Below, piece by piece: positions 55,501-56,393 of a stretch of DNA of 56,393 nt (position 1 is its first letter; the number at the start of each line of letters is the position of its first letter). Source of the stretch: a virus; IMG/VR virus record IMGVR_UViG_3300018476_000015, positions 1-56,393 of that record; one strand, written 5' to 3'. The notes under the pieces were generated by a model that was not told the DNA's origin, made no database searches, and saw only the letters and a list, made by a program, of their open reading frames with translations. A program made the position numbers and the translations under genes.

Positions 55501-56393
55501 GCCCGCCCGCCCAACTCGGAGCGCACCATGGTGGGCTCGGGCACGTCGGTGCGGGGCTGCGCCGGGACGGGCTCGCCCGGGCGGTGGGGCTCGGGCCGGG
55601 CCGCCGCCTCCTCCCCGCCGGAGAGGAAGGCCAGGCGCCGGCGCAGGGCGTCGTACTGGGCGCCGGTGACCGTCTGGGCCAGGCGGGGCAGGTTGGCGTT
55701 GGCGTCGCGCAGGGTCTCCGTGGCCCCCACCGAGGCGGCCTGCTCGTAGGTGTCCAGGAGGTGCTCGTAGATGCGGTTCTGCTGCGGGGTGCCGGCGCTG
55801 CGCAGGGCCTCGTCCGGCTCGGTGAGCATGGGCGACTCGCCGGCCTCGCCGGGGCGCACCGTGATGGCGGTGGGCTCGGGCTGCCCGCCCAGCGCCGCCC
55901 GCCGGCGGGACAGGTAGCCCCGCAGGTCGAGGGCCTGCTGGGGGGAGAGTTGGCCGGCGTTGTCCATGTCCGTGACCATCTGGCCCCGCGACTCCAGGTC
56001 GCCCGGGCTCATGGCGTCGGTGATCTGGCGGTGCAGGGAGCGGTAGAGCCCCAACTGCTGGGGGGTGCTCTCCGGCTCGCCGGGCCGGCCCCGGAAGCGG
56101 GGCGCCTCGGTGCCGGTCGCGGCGTCGAGCACCCGAGGGGCGTTGGGCGGCCCCGCCTCGGGCTGGGCGGTGTGGGCGGCGATGGGGGCCGCCTCCTCCG
56201 CTCGGCGCTGCTGGGGCACCTCGATGACCCGCCCGTCCGGCGTCTCCACCCGGCGCATCGTCTCCGCAGCGGGCGCCTGGGTTTGGGCTTGCTGGGCCTG
56301 CGCCGCCGGCGCGGCGACGCGCAGGTCGCGCACGGCCTGGTCGGAGGCCTGCGCCGCCGGGTCGGTGCGCGGGTCGCGCCCGGCCTCGCGGGC
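46518..56393 (-). CDS. Giant polyvalent virion protein, N-terminus outside the window
   Basis: Open in one frame for 3291 codons to the right edge. Large-polyvalent-protein blocks: NNESQTDIHQRGRKQG (about 54435-54480; compare EIQSDWHQxGRKxGY), ERQLRDAVDRGAEAISWSTG (about 53655-53720) and LPINDALRKRVQEGFALYHK (about 53190-53250). A TnsA-like PD-ExK region (APDFLVTYTSGKQEVLEVKH, 51310-51370) and a zinc-protease motif HEVTHNEIQHND (about 49160-49195) follow. An acidic stretch lies at 52800-53000. The C-terminal 560 residues (LPGGKLVIPFWEIPYNGMKY) look like LPD38. Such proteins are packed and injected to modify the cell. In two stretches (50221-49847, 48883-48257) coding bias is in another frame. 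Confidence 0.75.
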   Translation of the reverse strand, partial: AREAGRDPRTDPAAQASDQAVRDLRVAAPAAQAQQAQTQAPAAETMRRVETPDGRVIEVPQQRRAEEAAPIAAHTAQPEAGPPNAPRVLDAATGTEAPRFRGRPGEPESTPQQLGLYRSLHRQITDAMSPGDLESRGQMVTDMDNAGQLSPQQALDLRGYLSRRRAALGGQPEPTAITVRPGEAGESPMLTEPDEALRSAGTPQQNRIYEHLLDTYEQAASVGATETLRDANANLPRLAQTVTGAQYDALRRRLAFLSGGEEAAARPEPHRPGEPVPAQPRTDVPEPTMVRSELGGRAPAGERAGVWYSQLERVIEAKFRQGRMPAAQLRQLLLGNGVKKEELYWTGTDALLDRAEQAGTPVDRQQLLQHVQQNRLPLVESVLGYDRTGAETGPEAEAQRKRAVADLLFRAQQEAAKAEVQSNLRANSEAVLNRLVGAPRTAEDQAFREGIYKRLSAPPPTDPLTGEDLPDALLESEPGRMAAAWLRELDDYVVNTSMLVGGRGAGPEAMNEARRQLSEAVRPIRRRVYAAAELAGGEVNPFTPKPAGKPEHAQYSRPGEYNYTLRRGAEQEANPRETLLRVGADRGTTPAYDRTALDEQKLDVGEFSVGSHYGGRPGIVGANRTHDDVLADGRTTVQNNESQTDIHQRGRKQGTWDRVAMERAWDQPIPAATRADAEYLVQAVETELRARAAMQNAMRTMAAAPDTGLQRTTLRRSKATAEEWAYGTIHGADSVRRIEKRIRENGQNIDQERAENGAYQSALARRDAPFPEGLPPEARAYGEAVRDRNLLTSDLYERYAGGGDQGAWIAYNRVLRDAFEQRQHAFEQEAEAASHDEDTPDSDRAFQDAHEAAYEMRDGVEGAQRHLDDAATVSPEGYPRAPFPDNTITEKLLERQLRDAVDRGAEAISWSTGQVIARRWSAGRIVQRAAYEPATQTLRVVPRAENGGDHERTYHVPPEQLPQYVGDTATAYLTDPANVGPDGTALIDGEDILVADSKGRTMARQYDQIMVGIANKLGKPAGVAVERTTLRPPDDHDPSEDADLDVWVLPINDALRKRVQEGFALYHKVAPETGTAQAGQPERTRQDYEQAGEEAPPDAPDDLDAWDEGRLPDQVGGPAGAEVAGSRVVPETGEEGPETETEEDLDEEDDDLDNEDPETATEDEAEVEVDEEAEPEAEEDAGDEDAGDEAVAGGMGRDAELAGEAGFTAVGPDAQGRMQIRQKLRGEGGKTTRADGVTPLYPFKEGWRPKTSGVYKAQPGEYGNAPVGPDWTDDGTIPGVGRFAGLGKPGRAPAFPTPEAGWPTMTADAQMAAELGVSEGDEVVILPPEPGTLLTGTDFVYWQAASRGRLDDLFGPDTPVEPGDARYRWEREPSTSPEPEGRLDVSPLPDYPYRERLERAAPGVAQANLAAKRLASEEKARASAERRAPEVAAREQVKRDREAARERGRTEKQRAADQARIDKAKTPAAAEKLRAQFAQRDARKAEAATKRGAAQAEGSLLAMATRQQRAQAKRALQDAHAAGGFDFGEATPDAVIEGLRIYDLEQKSSKDASIAAGIPQKVLDAALNVLAEGPQPRGEQLKRSGQERGAIKSETDDPLKGIAYTSKKTGVKQHFDSLYELLLAIRLDSDPNVATWTKSLSQRGRVRFQIKPERRFHPITRPGGITDAGQEGIFAPDFLVTYTSGKQEVLEVKHAAAWELDPWKVPEKVGAAREKYGRRQVPFRIFTEDQIGRRWGWKLADQLKGQGPTTGTPWSKDQDAGFALDIRDEAGNVVGTVGKGLIRVNKDTGKVQELIEGTVRTTMAQREALHLGEPGGRGVAEFNANAPFQPAEALDDPMQGLWPEKAEAYGEQAEMHNREPLPYRGSTYWPGKMPQVVKDRLARGEDVWMVAVFPDYSQDINETHEFNAKGAGFRLAQFHAESRDPFNNFPFLAIGTWAGMQRTKDGKLDPNSKAINLDLSIPVADRETAMRLAERFRQQSIFNLRTKDAPDVDQTRWGAEDWTYQDQLDAVREAALRDPAEGAEGATAGAEPGAGAGAEPGAGIAGNRVSAETEPGAGGDRGAVPGLGAAPVRAAPGPGGVAAALPTEPDLQGDGLPGDAGLAGDGGRGAGVRGAGSGTAAPGGLGAPGDRGQPAPAARAHPGAGPHPDGRVGRADAALGLDGGVLTSPVPGGPGGRATPQLITPEMVRGGAAQEEGGPAADDETRWFNQQLSQANPIGTSRAKWVVPRPKPGSAAARDPRWRRQFGAAQRVTLGQAGGLPTTTARLNHTDLAEGWTAGFNTLQQALIASAQRQGTLDARKYERAVAAGFVLNAEHLAINVPPNIGRDRGQPGQVLTNPQMWFMNAVWRLNNGTPAVLDSAGRVIEEAIPRPRPLAEYTSASWKAAVAQKMAAQAAEDIVHEVTHNEIQHNDHSDPAWKERLRLNINATITEQRAVARQVMTLLEANDYELLHQLASEAGAIYDGGFFAPNVRDPVLSWDSMVGRDPNATGIVRGRTAQPGAAGAVGAAGAGAPAVGDGAGRGAGAGGLGRQAGPGPDGRGVAPGGARRGVTGRNQVQPGDGAGLGAGPEARVRGGPADVAGAEPADLRGGRPGQPGSGVLGARALSERGNTRDSDAERVGARARRDEHLAALQRSAGIGAGAGPGGPGGPPPGPGGPGRPVRPGQPGRGAPTGGPSALPGGGSPTATPQPPGSYTPGDDAGEPGPETTGKVEKPRQTTWGTTAGSGMKLGMLLSVKGLGRQLVGNVATIGWQPAERALAGGLANIGERKAGQDLRADVPSARESLAMLRSYWDNKGAAWAEAKKSLSAEHETEQSRLQRGATGKDAERLAATGPVHKRVQGFVDGGFRVLGIFDAATKYAAAAAEEAALQARNDLRARQGKATLTDAQIKEAVKNTEAYRSLTQEMDRYGKAVNGFRELPGGKLVIPFWEIPYNGMKYDLERSPVGLVRTALQHGKDAKTGDLEKQNRTELYERYARGTLGSFISLGILAAYASGNITGPEPEDPEELKRWRAEGKQPFSLRVGSRWQPVTMFPGLNSSLTQAATIGDFWRRHDLAGTKWDAAEYQRLVARFINTNASYSINRPFFEGVSDIISSGKRQAVGAGEDDGVAEALVRQGTSAVSGLYGGRIWRELEQATSDQERSPRDPIERMMAGIPGLSGQVPEARTAYGNRIKRTGSGQERFWNPLLGREGYMGAQTKPPRRYVGGKSGEQETAIAEAYRKVKAEQEAKDERRAVPPGDRPTNRERVLADQYTGYKKNEDYNKRIQEEKERKQAVRGKASAAARLVGVK
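48257..48883 (-). CDS. Overlapping frame inside the giant gene (segment 2)
   Basis: 208 residues from GTG 48883 (GGAG before it) to TAG 48257. In this stretch GC3 and content favour this frame: SDAKLDQDLMVAGLLRAVHD, DEASPDAIRFSLEMVRDSGL, EAALRTWPGQNLPTFEEVDP, while the giant frame reads Gly/Ala/Pro/Arg junk. After 48320, near a C6-C5 run, the giant frame resumes. It is either a true overlapping gene, or a part of the giant protein displaced by two single-base shifts. Confidence 0.45.
   Translation of the reverse strand: MQSEQPVPEPQQLGTGPGGGPGPEGSDAKLDQDLMVAGLLRAVHDEASPDAIRFSLEMVRDSGLDPRQEYEAALRTWPGQNLPTFEEVDPDSPDQESSGPGPSANGATPGTATPSGLEPEPGATSTSPPSSGVLASAPGLGPEDQADLPPAPEDLAGPSAPGSPDEALPPEGPAPSPAGEAPPRPPNPREAIRRATMQGNRGRRPPAR
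49847..50221 (-). CDS. Overlapping frame inside the giant gene (segment 1)
   Basis: 124 residues from GTG 50221 to TAA 49847. Well-formed sequence (TEEQFRAWVQRRFAQPQGLE, GWLRRYQLNQTSRAMGYPGT, WPETEDEVREFAAREAEQQR) with strong GC3, while the giant frame is low-complexity Gly/Ala here. Upstream lie three copies of GAGCCCGGAGCCGG. Interpretation as for segment 2. Confidence 0.45.
   Translation of the reverse strand: METEEQFRAWVQRRFAQPQGLEGWLRRYQLNQTSRAMGYPGTPGWPETEDEVREFAAREAEQQRPAGSAPLATVGNRLRQRVRTRALAPTRTAGSGEPTPPSGSTAGSSPPPSREGQAGEPPRS

Noticed and set aside
1-56393. High density of the palindrome GCCGGC and of GCCGGCG
   Set aside because: Most copies are in-frame Ala-Gly codons (GCC GGC) or hairpin arms in a very GC-rich genome; without counts against a codon-shuffled model I cannot call it a selected motif.

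Overview
The window is 56.4 kb of a very GC-rich, double-stranded DNA phage genome (or a phage-plasmid). Evidence: almost no non-coding DNA, ATGA/GTGA/TAATG gene overlaps throughout, a phage replication cassette, and a virion block with scaffold, HK97-type capsid, tail fibres and giant internal proteins. Sigma70-like promoters (TTGCGG or TTGACG, 17 bp, TATACT) and AGGAGG ribosome sites point to an ordinary high-GC bacterial host; Actinomycetota, Chloroflexota and Deinococcota are all possible and the sequence alone does not decide. No terminase, portal, DNA polymerase or integrase was recognised; those would lie outside. Genes run off both edges.

Left arm (3-23613, plus strand): early and replication genes in short operons. 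Nine operons start with the same cassette: a promoter with a conserved spacer (CCACGACCTG), followed by an RNA hairpin at the likely 5' end of the transcript with loop A(C/T)GTG closed by GGG/CCC and a covarying outer stem. Most early products are small proteins (zinc ribbons, coiled coils). Recognisable ones are a DUF6192-like protein, two paralogous ParB-fold proteins plus a third true ParB-like protein, a SWIM zinc-finger protein, an ArdC-type antirestriction protein, an XRE repressor, a lambda O-like initiator with iterons inside its gene (probable origin), a possible G39P-like helicase loader, a DnaB-type helicase, a probable Rad52-like annealing protein, a VRR-NUC nuclease, and a winged-helix-like protein with a QLSLF clamp-binding motif.

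Middle (23610-29679): the two arms converge on a shared CTAG. The minus strand holds a cluster of small membrane proteins, an M23 peptidase and fibre-related proteins, which together look like a lysis and tail-tip region. Two HNH endonuclease genes are inserted on the opposite strand, each with a matching leader hairpin. From 23884 to 25720 coding signal changes frame without stop codons.

Right arm (29688-56393, minus strand): late genes. In transcription order (right to left) they are a giant polyvalent virion protein (over 3290 residues, N-terminus outside), a 1533-residue lytic transglycosylase/M23-like protein, a 947-residue low-complexity protein, scaffold, major capsid protein, a small capsid-associated protein, a GT-A glycosyltransferase, tail proteins, and an S74 chaperone-tipped fibre. 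A truncated copy of the early promoter cassette sits antisense behind the capsid gene.

Together: XRE and the repeated promoter cassettes probably time early expression; initiator, loader and helicase replicate from the iterons; annealing protein, VRR nuclease and ParB-like proteins handle recombination or segregation; ArdC and the injected giant proteins probably help DNA entry and survival; the late arm builds the particle and lyses the cell.
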